This document shows positions 16,461 through 25,134 of a DNA stretch of 64,000 nt, piece by piece (position 1 is the stretch's first letter; each line of letters begins with the position of its first letter). This DNA is from Scandinavium sp036495715 (GTDB lineage Bacteria > Pseudomonadota > Gammaproteobacteria > Enterobacterales > Enterobacteriaceae), in assembly GCA_036495715.1 (NCBI GenBank), contig DASXML010000071.1:1-64000 (forward strand). Direction: 5' to 3'. Under the pieces are notes generated by a model. The model was not told where the DNA came from. It saw only the letters and a list, made by a program, of their open reading frames with translations, and made no database searches. A program made the position numbers and the translations under genes.

Positions 16461-17569
16461 ATCTCCCTTTTCTGCGGTCGCTGCTACGTGACCGCTTTTT
16501 ACATCTCCTGATCCTCATCGGTATTCTGCTTTCCTTCTTTGCTCCTTTTCACCCTGCGGCATGGCCCACCGCGATTGACTGGCACACTATTGTCACATTA
16601 AGCGGTCTGATGCTGCTGACCAAAGGCGTTGAGCTGAGCGGCTATTTCGATGTACTGGGCCGTAAAATGGCGCGCCGTTTTGTCACCGAACGCCAACTGG
16701 CGATATTTATGGTGCTGGCGGCCGCCGTGCTGTCTACGTTCCTGACCAACGATGTGGCGCTGTTTATCGTGGTGCCGCTGACGATTACGCTGAAGAAATG
16801 GAGTGCGATACCGGTTAACCGGCTGATCATCTTCGAAGCGCTGGCGGTGAATGCCGGTTCATTGCTGACGCCGATTGGTAACCCGCAAAACATCTTGTTG
16901 TGGGGACGTTCCGGACTTTCTTTCTTATCATTCAGCTGGCAAATGGTTCCGCTGGCGTTGGCGATGATGCTCACACTGCTGCTGTTATGCTGGTTCTGTT
17001 TCCCCGCTAAGGCGTTGCATTTTCAAAGTGGCGATCGAACGCCCGCCTGGAAACCGAAACTGGTGTGGTGCTGTGTGGCGTTCTACCTGATTTTCCTGAT
17101 GAGTCTCGAACTGCGTCTGGAGTTATGGGGCCTGGTTGTTCTGGCCGTCGGTTTCCTGCTGCTGGAGCGCCGGGTGGGGTTTAGCGTCGACTGGACGCTG
17201 CTGCTGGTGTTCATGGCGATGTTCATTGATGTCCACCTGATGACGCAATTACCCGCATTGCATCACGCTCTGTCGGGCGTGAGCGGTTTGTCTGACGGCG
17301 GCCTGTGGCTAACGGCGATTGGTCTGTCACAAATTATCAGCAATGTGCCATCGACCATCTTGCTCATTAACTACGTTCCGCCGTCGATGCTGCTGGCGTG
17401 GGCGGTCAACGTCGGGGGATTTGGTCTACTGCCTGGCTCACTCGCGAATTTGATTGCACTGCGAATGGCTAACGATCGCCGCATCTGGTGGCGTTTTCAC
17501 CTCTATTCTGTGCCGATGCTGCTGTGGGCGGCAGCCGTCGGTTACGGCCTGTTGATACTGTGCAGATAA
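16457..17569 (+). CDS. ybiR: YbiR, ArsB/NhaD-superfamily (CitM-like) membrane transporter
   Basis: This 370-residue inner-membrane protein has about ten hydrophobic helices and the anion/H+ symporter (ArsB/NhaD, citrate-transporter) signatures LSTFLTNDVALFIVVPL (about 94-110) and NAGSLLTPIGNPQNILLWG (about 131-149). It is co-translated with mntR by a 4-base overlap. The substrate is not established for this family member. Its fixed linkage to mntR hints at metal or redox homeostasis, but this is inference. Confidence 0.92.
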   Translation: MNLPFLRSLLRDRFLHLLILIGILLSFFAPFHPAAWPTAIDWHTIVTLSGLMLLTKGVELSGYFDVLGRKMARRFVTERQLAIFMVLAAAVLSTFLTNDVALFIVVPLTITLKKWSAIPVNRLIIFEALAVNAGSLLTPIGNPQNILLWGRSGLSFLSFSWQMVPLALAMMLTLLLLCWFCFPAKALHFQSGDRTPAWKPKLVWCCVAFYLIFLMSLELRLELWGLVVLAVGFLLLERRVGFSVDWTLLLVFMAMFIDVHLMTQLPALHHALSGVSGLSDGGLWLTAIGLSQIISNVPSTILLINYVPPSMLLAWAVNVGGFGLLPGSLANLIALRMANDRRIWWRFHLYSVPMLLWAAAVGYGLLILCR

Positions 17570-17620
17570 TGCGAATTTGTCAGTTTTTCCTGGCAAATGT
17601 AGAGCAACCTCCTAAGTTTA

Positions 17621-17649
17621 GTTAACGGCGAAATTGTCACGCCGTTAAC
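17621..17649. promoter_or_regulatory. Perfect 10-bp inverted repeat before the efflux operon
   Basis: GTTAACGGCG, a 9-base spacer, then CGCCGTTAAC, lies 22 bases before the HlyD-type gene. It is a candidate operator or RNA stem for the efflux operon. No local regulator is encoded beside it. Confidence 0.5.
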
Positions 17650-17670
17650 TCACAGGACCGTTGTGACGCT

Positions 17671-18765
17671 ATGGCTGAGACCAATACCCCTTCCGAAAAC
17701 GAACAAAATAACGACGCGCCAGCGCGCAAAAAGCCCGGTAAAAAGCCGCTGATTATTCTCGGGATTGTCGTCGTGGTGATGCTGATCATCGCCTTCATTT
17801 GGTGGTTTATGACCCGCAATGAAGAAACGACCGACGATGCCTTCACCGATGGCAATGCCGTCACCATTGCCCCGAAGGCCGCAGGCTACGTCACCGAACT
17901 GAAAGTATCGGATAACCAGCGGGTGAAAAAGGGCGATTTGCTGGTGATTATCGACCCGCGTGATAACAGTGCCCAGCGCGATCAGGCTAACGCGCAACTG
18001 GGACTGGCGGTCGCGCAACTGCATCAGGCGCAGGCACAGTTGGCGCTCTCCAAAGTGCAATATCCCGCGCAGCGCGATGAAGCGCGTGCGCAGGTGCTGA
18101 AAGCGCAGGCCGATTTAGCCAATGCCGAAGCGGCTTATCGTCGCCAGCGCGGCGTTGATCCGCGTGCGACCACACAACAAAATATTGATTCCGCCAATGC
18201 GCAGTTGCGCAGCGCGCAGGCGGGGTTAGCCAGCGCCAAAGCACAGTTGGAAGTGGCCGATCAGGTTCAACTGCAAATCCGTCAGCAGGAGACCAATGTT
18301 GAAGCGCGCGAGCGTCAGGTCGATCAGGCCAAAGCGCAGCTGGAAACCGCCGAGCTGAATCTTTCTTATACAGAGGTACGTGCGCCGTTCGATGGCTTCG
18401 TCACCAAACGCAATGTGCAAACTGGCACGCTGGTGCAGGCGGGCACGGCGCTGTTTTCACTGGTGTCAGCCGATGTGTGGGTAACCGCCAACTTCAAAGA
18501 ATCGCAGCTTGAGCGCATGAAGCCGGGCAATAAAGTTGCCGTTTCCGTGGATGCCTGGCCGGACATGAAGCTGGAAGGGCACGTCGACAGTATTCAGCAG
18601 GGGAGCGGTGCGAAGTTCTCGGCTTTCCCGGCAGAAAATGCCACCGGCAACTTCGTTAAAATTGTCCAGCGCGTGCCGGTCAAAATTGTGATTGATAAAG
18701 GGCTGGATGCAAACCATCCGCTGCCGCTCGGGCTGTCAGTCGAGCCGAAGGTCACCGTGGAATGA
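17671..18765 (+). CDS. HlyD/EmrA-family membrane fusion protein
   Basis: This 364-residue periplasmic adaptor of a tripartite efflux pump has an acidic/basic cytoplasmic N-terminus and one transmembrane helix (about 27-46). The split biotinyl-lipoyl halves are at VTIAPKAAGYVTELKV (about 67-82) and VRAPFDGFVTKRNV. A long alpha-helical hairpin rich in Gln/Ala coiled coil (about 110-230) and a beta-barrel end complete it. It overlaps the MFS gene by 4 bases (ATGA) and is the first gene of an EmrAB-TolC-like operon. This operon is absent at this place in E. coli K-12; the exported compounds are unknown. Confidence 0.92.
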   Translation: MAETNTPSENEQNNDAPARKKPGKKPLIILGIVVVVMLIIAFIWWFMTRNEETTDDAFTDGNAVTIAPKAAGYVTELKVSDNQRVKKGDLLVIIDPRDNSAQRDQANAQLGLAVAQLHQAQAQLALSKVQYPAQRDEARAQVLKAQADLANAEAAYRRQRGVDPRATTQQNIDSANAQLRSAQAGLASAKAQLEVADQVQLQIRQQETNVEARERQVDQAKAQLETAELNLSYTEVRAPFDGFVTKRNVQTGTLVQAGTALFSLVSADVWVTANFKESQLERMKPGNKVAVSVDAWPDMKLEGHVDSIQQGSGAKFSAFPAENATGNFVKIVQRVPVKIVIDKGLDANHPLPLGLSVEPKVTVE

Positions 18766-20333
18766 CTGACAGCAGCCATGAAAACTGGCGACCGGCCAGT
18801 AATCCGTGGGCGGTGGCGATTGTCGTCACGCTCGCGGTGTTTATGGAAATTCTCGACACCACTATCGTCAATGTGGCGTTGCCGCATGTGGCGGGTTCGC
18901 TCTCTGCCAGCTACGACGAATCCACCTGGGTACTGACCAGTTATCTGGTGGCGAACGGTATCGTCTTGCCGATCTCTGCGTTCCTCAGTCGCCTGCTCGG
19001 GCGTAAGCAGTTCTTCATCATCTGCATCGTGATGTTCACTATTTGTTCATTTCTGTGCGGCATCGCCACCGAGCTGTGGCAAATCATTCTGTTTCGCGTG
19101 ATGCAGGGCTTTTTTGGCGGCGGCTTACAGCCCACGCAGCAGTCCGTTTTACTCGATTATTTCAAACCGGAAGACAGGGGCAAAGCCTTTGGTCTGTCGT
19201 CGATTGCGATTATCGTGGCGCCGGTGATGGGCCCGACGCTCGGCGGCTGGATAACCGACAGCTACTCCTGGCGCTGGGTCTTTTTCATCAATATTCCGGT
19301 CGGTATTCTTACCGTGCTGGCGGTATATCAGTTACTCGAAGACCCGCCATGGGAGAAAAAAGCCGAAGGCAAAGCCAGTATCGACTGGACCGGTATTGGC
19401 CTGATAGCCCTTGGCCTCGGCTGTTTGCAGGTGATGCTCGACCGTGGCGAAGACGACGACTGGTTCCATTCGAATTTCATCATCACTTTCGCCGTATTGA
19501 CGCTGATTGGCATCGTTGGCGCAATTTATTGGCTGCTTTACGCGCGTAAACCGGTGGTGGATTTACACTGCATGGCCGACCGTAACTTTGCCGTTTCCTG
19601 CCTGCTGATGGCTGGAATGTCGATGATCCTGTACGGCAGTTCGGTGGTCATTCCCCAACTTGCGCAGCAGGATTTGGGTTATACCGCCACCTGGTCGGGG
19701 CTGGTGATGTCGCCGGGGGCGGTGCTGATCGTGCTGACTATCCCGCTGGTGCTGAAACTGATGCCAATTGTGCAAACGCGCTGGATCATCGCCTTCGGTT
19801 TTACCTGCCTGGCCGTATCCTTTTTCTGGTCGCGAAACCTGACGCCCGCCATCGATTTTGAAACGCTGGTGCTGTTCCGCTGTGCGCAATCGATCGGATT
19901 GGGCTTCCTGTTCGTGCCACTCACAACCATCGCGTTTATCTCGATCCCGCGCCGCCTGAATGCCGATGCGGCCGCGCTGTTCACCATGTTCCGTAACGTC
20001 GCCGGGTCGGTCGGGATCTCACTTTCCACCGCAGCGATCACCGAAAGGGCGCAAACCCATAGTGCTTATCTGGCCTATAACGCCACGCCATTTGACGAAT
20101 CCTTCCAGTTGACGCTTAAACAGGTGGCGCAGGCAATCCGCAATTTCACGACGCAGGTGGGCGATCCGCTGAGTCTTGCCAGTGGGCAGATGTATAAACA
20201 GCTGATCGCGCAGTCGCGTTTTCTGGCCTATGTCGATGTCTTTACGATTTTGAGCGTGGTCGCGCTTTGCCTGATCCCGTTTTGTTTACTGCTTTCGCCC
20301 GTCAGGAGCGAAGGCAGCGCAGGAGCACACTGA
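18762..20333 (+). CDS. DHA2-family MFS drug exporter (EmrB-like)
   Basis: This 523-residue major-facilitator exporter has 14 predicted helices. DHA2/EmrB signatures are present: LDTTIVNVALPHVAGSL (about 30-46, motif D1), the GRKQF loop (motif A region) and GPTLGGWITDSYSWRWVFF (motif C). It is coupled to the membrane fusion protein upstream and the outer-membrane factor downstream by start/stop overlaps. The trio should therefore form one envelope-spanning proton-driven pump. Substrate classes for relatives include hydrophobic toxicants and antibiotics; the actual substrate cannot be read from sequence. Confidence 0.93.
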   Translation: MTDSSHENWRPASNPWAVAIVVTLAVFMEILDTTIVNVALPHVAGSLSASYDESTWVLTSYLVANGIVLPISAFLSRLLGRKQFFIICIVMFTICSFLCGIATELWQIILFRVMQGFFGGGLQPTQQSVLLDYFKPEDRGKAFGLSSIAIIVAPVMGPTLGGWITDSYSWRWVFFINIPVGILTVLAVYQLLEDPPWEKKAEGKASIDWTGIGLIALGLGCLQVMLDRGEDDDWFHSNFIITFAVLTLIGIVGAIYWLLYARKPVVDLHCMADRNFAVSCLLMAGMSMILYGSSVVIPQLAQQDLGYTATWSGLVMSPGAVLIVLTIPLVLKLMPIVQTRWIIAFGFTCLAVSFFWSRNLTPAIDFETLVLFRCAQSIGLGFLFVPLTTIAFISIPRRLNADAAALFTMFRNVAGSVGISLSTAAITERAQTHSAYLAYNATPFDESFQLTLKQVAQAIRNFTTQVGDPLSLASGQMYKQLIAQSRFLAYVDVFTILSVVALCLIPFCLLLSPVRSEGSAGAH

Positions 20334-21859
20334 TGATGCACCGCCGTTTAACCTTTACCCTGACCGCGCTGTCGTTGCTGGCGGGCTGTTCTGTCGGGCC
20401 AGACTATCAGTCGCCACAGCCAAAAACGCCTTCGCACTGGAACGATCCGGGCGATGAAACCGCGCAGTCACAAACCGCGACCCAGGCGGTGAATACCCGC
20501 TGGTGGACGACGTTTAATTCCTCTGAGCTGAACAGCCTGATTGAGCGCGCGATTATCGGTAATCTCACGCTGCAACAGACTGCATTACGCATCGCCGGGG
20601 CGCGTGAACAACTGAATCAGGCTAACGGCGCGTTCTTCCCGTCGGTAAACGGCAGTTTGCAGGCCACGCGTCAGCAACTGGGCGTTGAGGGCGAGCTGAA
20701 ATCACAGGGCGTTTATGACCAGATAGACAGCGTTGACCCGGATTTGAAGGGCGCATTACAGCCGCTAACCGAGCCGATCCATCTTTACCAGGGCAGCTTT
20801 GACGCGCAATGGGAACTGGATTTGTGGGGCAAAGTGCGGCGGCAGACCGAAGCGGCGCAGGCACAGCAACAGGCGGCGATTGAACAGCGCAACGATGCGC
20901 TGGTGTCGCTGGAAGCGGAAGTGGCGCGCGCGTGGCTGCAACTGCGCGGGACGCAAAGCATCATGGCGACCATGAACACGCAGATTGCCAGCGCGCAGGA
21001 AACGCTGGAACTCACCGAAAGCCGCCAGAAAGGCGGGCTGTCACCGCAAATGGATGTTGAAAATGCCCGCGCTCAGCTTGGCAATCTTGAAGCGCAGCTT
21101 CCACAATATGAGGCGCAGGCGCGGCAGGCGATGAATGCGCTGGCGATCCTGCTCGGCCAACCGCCGGGGGCGCTCGACAACGAACTCAGTTCACCGCAGC
21201 CGCTGCCAAAACTGCCGGACGTGGTGCAGACCGGCATTCCGTCGACGCTGGCTCGCCGTCGCCCGGACGTGCGCGAAGCCGAAGCCAATCTGCACGCGGC
21301 GACGGCGCAAATTGGCGTGTCGGTGGCGGAACTGTTCCCTAGCCTGACGCTGAACGGACAGTTTGGTTTGCGTAATACTGAAGCCAACTGGCTCACCGAC
21401 TGGAGCAGTCATTTCTACAGCGTCGGCCCGCAAATCTCGATCCCGATTTTCCAGGGCGGGCGATTAGTGTCGAGCGTCAAACTGGCGCGTGCGCAGCAGG
21501 GCGCGCAGGTGCTGCAATACCGGCAAACCGTGCTGACTGCGCTCGGCGATGTGGAGAACTCTCTGGTCAGCTATCGCAGCGATCAAAAACAGGAACAGGC
21601 ATTACAGCGCACAATAGATGCGTTGCAAAGTGCCTTTGATCTGGCCAGTTCGAGTTATAAGCAAGGTCTTGCGACGTTTATCGATGTGCTGGATGCACAG
21701 CGGCAATTGGCTCAGGCCGAACAGCAGCACGCCCAGGCACAGGTACAAAGCCGCATTGACCTGGTGGCGCTGTACAAGGCGCTCGGCGGCGGCTGGGAAA
21801 CTTACCAGAACGTCCATCTGCCGGATTACTCGGTGTTTGGCGATGCACCTCGCGGATAA
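20333..21859 (+). CDS. NodT-family outer membrane efflux lipoprotein
   Basis: This is a 508-residue TolC-superfamily outer-membrane factor. The lipobox LLAGC places the lipidated cysteine at about residue 19, followed by SVGPDYQSP typical of NodT/OprM-type proteins. Two OEP repeats with long helices are recognisable, for example VSVAELFPSLTLNGQFG. Start 20333 is chosen because the ATG overlaps the MFS stop (TGATG) with AGGAGC upstream; the open frame begins earlier at 20267 inside the MFS gene. Having its own outer-membrane channel frees this pump from relying on TolC. Confidence 0.92.
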   Translation: MMHRRLTFTLTALSLLAGCSVGPDYQSPQPKTPSHWNDPGDETAQSQTATQAVNTRWWTTFNSSELNSLIERAIIGNLTLQQTALRIAGAREQLNQANGAFFPSVNGSLQATRQQLGVEGELKSQGVYDQIDSVDPDLKGALQPLTEPIHLYQGSFDAQWELDLWGKVRRQTEAAQAQQQAAIEQRNDALVSLEAEVARAWLQLRGTQSIMATMNTQIASAQETLELTESRQKGGLSPQMDVENARAQLGNLEAQLPQYEAQARQAMNALAILLGQPPGALDNELSSPQPLPKLPDVVQTGIPSTLARRRPDVREAEANLHAATAQIGVSVAELFPSLTLNGQFGLRNTEANWLTDWSSHFYSVGPQISIPIFQGGRLVSSVKLARAQQGAQVLQYRQTVLTALGDVENSLVSYRSDQKQEQALQRTIDALQSAFDLASSSYKQGLATFIDVLDAQRQLAQAEQQHAQAQVQSRIDLVALYKALGGGWETYQNVHLPDYSVFGDAPRG

Positions 21860-21922
21860 GGTTCAGAGGATTGGGCAAGAAACGGGCAGGAACGCCCCAT
21901 TCGCATTGCGGTATGGCGAGCT

Positions 21923-21934
21923 ATAACTAGTCAA
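21923..21934. promoter_or_regulatory. Possible GntR-type operator before the aldo/keto reductase
   Basis: ATAACTAGTCAA matches 10 of 12 bases of the perfect ATGACTAGTCAT operators found before the beta-glucosidase 1.7 kb downstream. It lies 33 bases before the reductase start. The match could be chance. Confidence 0.3.
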
Positions 21935-21966
21935 CACTCACCACGACATCTCCTGAGGAGAACGTT

Positions 21967-23004
21967 ATGCGTTATCAGAAATTAGGCAATACCGGGTTGT
22001 TTGTCTCTGAACTGTGCCTTGGCACCATGACATTTGGCGGCGAAGACGGCATGTGGGGCAAGATTGGTCAACTGCAACAGGCCGACGCCGAACGGCTGGT
22101 GGGCAGCGCGCTGGATGCCGGCATTAACTTTATCGACACCGCCAACGTCTATTCGGAAGGGCGTTCGGAAGTGATAACAGGCCAGGCCCTGAAAAACCTC
22201 AAAGTGCCGCGTGAAAACGTGGTGGTCGCCACCAAAGTGTTTGGCGAAACCGGTACGGCGGGCGTGAACTCGCGCGGCAGCTCGCGCTATCACATTATCA
22301 ACAGCGTGAAAGAGAGCTTACGCCGGATGCAGCTCGATCATATCGATCTCTTTCAGCTGCACGGCTTCGACCCGGCAACACCGATTGAAGAAACACTGTA
22401 CGCGCTGGATAACCTCGTGCAGCACGGTCACGTGCGCTACATCGGCGTGTCGAACTGGTCAGCGTGGCAAATCATGAAGGCGCTGGGGATTTCCGACAAA
22501 CTCGGGCTGTCGCGTTTTGCGTCATTGCAGGCGTATTACACGATTGCCGGGCGTGATCTTGAGCGTGAACTGGTGCCGATGATGCAAAGCGAAGGTGTCG
22601 GGCTGATGGTCTGGAGCCCGCTGGCGGGCGGTTTCCTCAGCGGTAAATACGGTCGTGACGGACAGAACGAAGCGGGCGGTCGCCGTCTGGAATTCGACTT
22701 CCCGCCGGTGAACAAAGAGCGCGGCTTTGATTGCATCGATGTGATGCGCACTATCGCCGACAGCAAAGGCGTGTCGGTGGCGCAGATTGCGCTGGCATGG
22801 CTGTTACATCAGCCGGTGGTCAGTAGCGTGATCATTGGGGCTAAACGTCCGGATCAGTTGGCGGATAACATCGCTGCCACCAATATTCGTCTCACGGGAG
22901 AAGAGTTGAAACAGCTCGATGCTGTTAGCGAATTGCCGCGCGAATATCCAGGCTGGATGCTGGAACGTCAGGGCGAATACCGCCGTAATCAGCTGAAAGG
23001 TTAA
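21967..23004 (+). CDS. Aldo/keto reductase
   Basis: This 345-residue NADP(H)-dependent (beta/alpha)8 oxidoreductase of the aldo/keto reductase superfamily is of the long YajO/YghZ-like class. The catalytic tetrad is visible as FIDTANVYSEG (Asp, Tyr), VVATKVFG (Lys) and FQLHGFD (His). The C-terminal cofactor motif is SSVIIGAKRPDQLADN. RBS GAGGAGA is well placed. It stands between the efflux operon and the carbohydrate region and is absent here in E. coli K-12. The physiological substrate is unknown; a possible GntR-like half operator upstream suggests a tie to the beta-glucosidase genes. Confidence 0.9.
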   Translation: MRYQKLGNTGLFVSELCLGTMTFGGEDGMWGKIGQLQQADAERLVGSALDAGINFIDTANVYSEGRSEVITGQALKNLKVPRENVVVATKVFGETGTAGVNSRGSSRYHIINSVKESLRRMQLDHIDLFQLHGFDPATPIEETLYALDNLVQHGHVRYIGVSNWSAWQIMKALGISDKLGLSRFASLQAYYTIAGRDLERELVPMMQSEGVGLMVWSPLAGGFLSGKYGRDGQNEAGGRRLEFDFPPVNKERGFDCIDVMRTIADSKGVSVAQIALAWLLHQPVVSSVIIGAKRPDQLADNIAATNIRLTGEELKQLDAVSELPREYPGWMLERQGEYRRNQLKG

Positions 23005-23023
23005 TTTCCCTTCCCTCGTAAAT

Positions 23024-23049
23024 CCCCGGCGGCGCTGTGCTTGCCGGGG
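23024..23049. repeat. REP-like element after the aldo/keto reductase
   Basis: CCCCGGC / GCCGGGG bracket GGCGCTGTGCTT, a typical enterobacterial REP unit. Confidence 0.6.
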
Positions 23050-23060
23050 CCCACGGTTTT

Positions 23061-23599
23061 CTACAGCGGCGGCGAGGCCTGAATCAACGCCGCGATTTTC
23101 TCAAGTGTTGGTTTTGCAGCGCTGAAAAAAGCTTTCAAACCAGAGCAGAGATAATTCAGCCCTGTTTCGCCGTCCGGAGCGCGAACGATGCGGTTTTTCG
23201 GGCATTCCCTCCAGCATAACTTGAGATGCGGACAGCTTTTACAGTACTCGGGCAGGGTATTTTTCTTGCCCATACCAAAAGCCTGCTGACGCTCAGAAAA
23301 CACCATTTGCGCCAATGATTGGTGATGAATATTCCCGAGTTTGTATTCCGGGTAAACGTAGTTAAACGTCACCAGCGTCCAGGTCTGTTCCGTGTAGTTG
23401 TTCATGAAGATGTCGTAGCGTTCCTGCGGATCCTGCCAGAGATCGGGGATCTGCGCCAGTGCCGAACAGGACAGGAGAAATATCGTCGCTGTCGAAGACC
23501 ATCGGTTGCCCAGTCCGGTCTTTGTTCGGCAATTGAACTCCGGCGATCTTTTCGAAACTGCTCACAAAAAACGCATAACCCTTTTGCCTGATTGTTCAT
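23061..23599 (-). pseudogene. Relic of arylsulfatase fused to sulfatase-maturase (AslB-like) C-terminus
   Basis: The minus-strand frame ending at 23061 carries NYVYPEYKLGNIHHQSLAQM and the SPASM cysteines CKSC..C..C, ending GLNYLCSGLKAF. This is the C-terminus of an anaerobic sulfatase-maturating radical-SAM enzyme; its N-terminal two thirds, including the radical-SAM CxxxCxxC, are gone. Upstream, two frames hold pieces resembling an arylsulfatase C-terminus: FEKIAGVQLPNKDRTGQPMV in one and QIPDLWQDPQERYDIFMNNY in another, joined by a frame change near 23480. The fusion point is at about 23365. I read it as the deletion remnant of a neighbouring sulfatase and maturase pair. Family assignment of the sulfatase part is from memory of homologues. 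Confidence 0.65.
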
Positions 23600-23609
23600 T
23601 TCGTTCTAT

Positions 23610-23642
23610 ATGACTAGTCATGATATTTAAATGACTAGTCAT
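23610..23642. promoter_or_regulatory. Tandem GntR operators before the beta-glucosidase
   Basis: Two perfect copies of the palindrome ATGACTAGTCAT (23610-23621 and 23631-23642) lie 21 bp apart centre to centre, two helical turns on the same face. They end 17 bases before the bgl start. They are most likely bound by the HutC-type GntR regulator encoded at 26469, which would repress bgl and the PTS gene. Confidence 0.7.
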
Positions 23643-23659
23643 ATAGACGGAGAGCAATA

Positions 23660-25033
23660 ATGAAAAAACTGCCGAAGGATTTTTTGTGGGGTAACTCGGT
23701 GTCCAGCATGCAGACCGAAGGTGCCTGGAACGAGGGCGGGAAGGGCAAATCGGTGTATGACATTCGTGAGCCGAGCGAGTTTGCGTCCGACTGGAAAGTG
23801 GCCACCGATTCTTACCACCGTTTCGAGGAGGATTTTGATTTAATGCAGGATCTGGGCATGAACTGCTACCGTTTCCAGATTGCCTGGAGCCGCGTTTGCC
23901 CGACCGGTGACGGTGCGTTCAATGAAGAAGGCATCGCGTTCTATCATCGCTTTATCGATGGGCTGATTGCGCGTGGCATCGAGCCGATGATCTGCCTGTA
24001 TCACTTCGATATGCCGCTGGCGCTGGCCGAAGAGTACAACGGTTTCAATGACCGCCGGGTGATGGATGCCTTCGTGCGCTACGGCGAGAAGATGATCGAT
24101 TGCTACGGCGACAAGGTGAAATACTGGCTGACTTTCAACGAGCAGAACATTTTCCACATGCCCATCGCCTTCCGCATTTCGGGCTATATGCGTGGCGATG
24201 AAACCTTGCGCGAACTGTATGAAATTCAGCACCACACCATGGTCGCGCACGTTAAGCTGACCAAATATCTGCAACAGAATCATCCGGGCAAACTGATGGG
24301 TGGGATGCTGGCGCATCAGCTGATCTATCCGGCGACCTGTAAACCGCGTGATATCTTCTGTGCGCAACAGTACGACGAATTCCTCAACCAGAACCTGCTG
24401 CGCGTCTATGCGGGTGAAGGCTATAGCCCGGAAGTAATGGCGGTGGTGAAGCGCGAAGGGTTCGACGATATCTACCGCGAAGAAGACCTGAAGCTTATCA
24501 ACAGCAACAAAAACGACTACATGGCGTTCAGCTATTACGCCAGCCGTACGCTCGATACTGACCCAATCCCGGAAGGGACTGCGGTCAATTATTACCTCAA
24601 ATACGGTGACAAAAATAACCCGTTCCTGAAAGCCACCGAATGGAACTGGCAGATTGATCCGCTTGGTTTCCGCAGCATCATCACACGCTACTACAACGAC
24701 TGGCGTCTGCCGGTGTTCCCAATTGAAAACGGTATCGGTGTCATTGAGCAATGGGACGGCGTGAATCAGATTGCTGATGACTACCGTATTGCCTATCACC
24801 GTGACCATATCAACGCCATGAAAGACGCAATTCTTGAAGACGGTGCGGACGTGATCGGCTATCTCGGCTGGGGGCTTATCGACATTCTCAGCTCACAGGG
24901 CGATATGCGTAAGCGCTACGGTGTGGTGTACGTCAACCGTGAAAACCACGATCTGAAAGACTTGAAGCGCGTGCCGAAGAAAAGCTACGCGTGGTTAAAA
25001 CAGGCGATCCGCAGCAACGGCGAAGAGATGTAA
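23660..25033 (+). CDS. GH1 family (6-phospho-)beta-glucosidase
   Basis: This 457-residue glycoside hydrolase family 1 enzyme has its N-terminal signature as FLWGNSVSSMQTEGAW. The acid/base glutamate is E161 in WLTFNEQN, and the nucleophile glutamate is in FPIENGIG near 357. The C-terminus has the GYLGWGLIDILSS motif. Linked to a PTS EIIC gene it most likely hydrolyses a phosphorylated beta-glucoside in the cytoplasm. FPIENG instead of the more common ITENG is a mild variant. Tandem operators sit immediately upstream. The aglycone or sugar preference is not decidable. Confidence 0.92.
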   Translation: MKKLPKDFLWGNSVSSMQTEGAWNEGGKGKSVYDIREPSEFASDWKVATDSYHRFEEDFDLMQDLGMNCYRFQIAWSRVCPTGDGAFNEEGIAFYHRFIDGLIARGIEPMICLYHFDMPLALAEEYNGFNDRRVMDAFVRYGEKMIDCYGDKVKYWLTFNEQNIFHMPIAFRISGYMRGDETLRELYEIQHHTMVAHVKLTKYLQQNHPGKLMGGMLAHQLIYPATCKPRDIFCAQQYDEFLNQNLLRVYAGEGYSPEVMAVVKREGFDDIYREEDLKLINSNKNDYMAFSYYASRTLDTDPIPEGTAVNYYLKYGDKNNPFLKATEWNWQIDPLGFRSIITRYYNDWRLPVFPIENGIGVIEQWDGVNQIADDYRIAYHRDHINAMKDAILEDGADVIGYLGWGLIDILSSQGDMRKRYGVVYVNRENHDLKDLKRVPKKSYAWLKQAIRSNGEEM

Positions 25034-25063
25034 CGCCAGAGCCGAATCGGGTTATCCCCCTGA

Positions 25064-25095
25064 TACGTTGAGCCATAATGGGTTGGCTTGACGTA
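25064..25095 (+). promoter_or_regulatory. Imperfect inverted repeat between bgl and PTS gene
   Basis: TACGTTGAGCCA and TGGCTTGACGTA form a near-perfect stem (two mismatches) around an 8-base loop. No T-run follows. It may attenuate or stabilise the bgl-PTS transcript. Confidence 0.4.
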
Positions 25096-25134
25096 TTAAG
25101 GGAATGCGAGTGAGTGAAGAAAAGGTCTCTGCAA

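Noticed and set aside
23840..24808. 322-residue open frame antisense to the beta-glucosidase
   Set aside because: Long antisense frames are expected in GC-rich genes with this codon use; the GH1 frame carries all the catalytic motifs.
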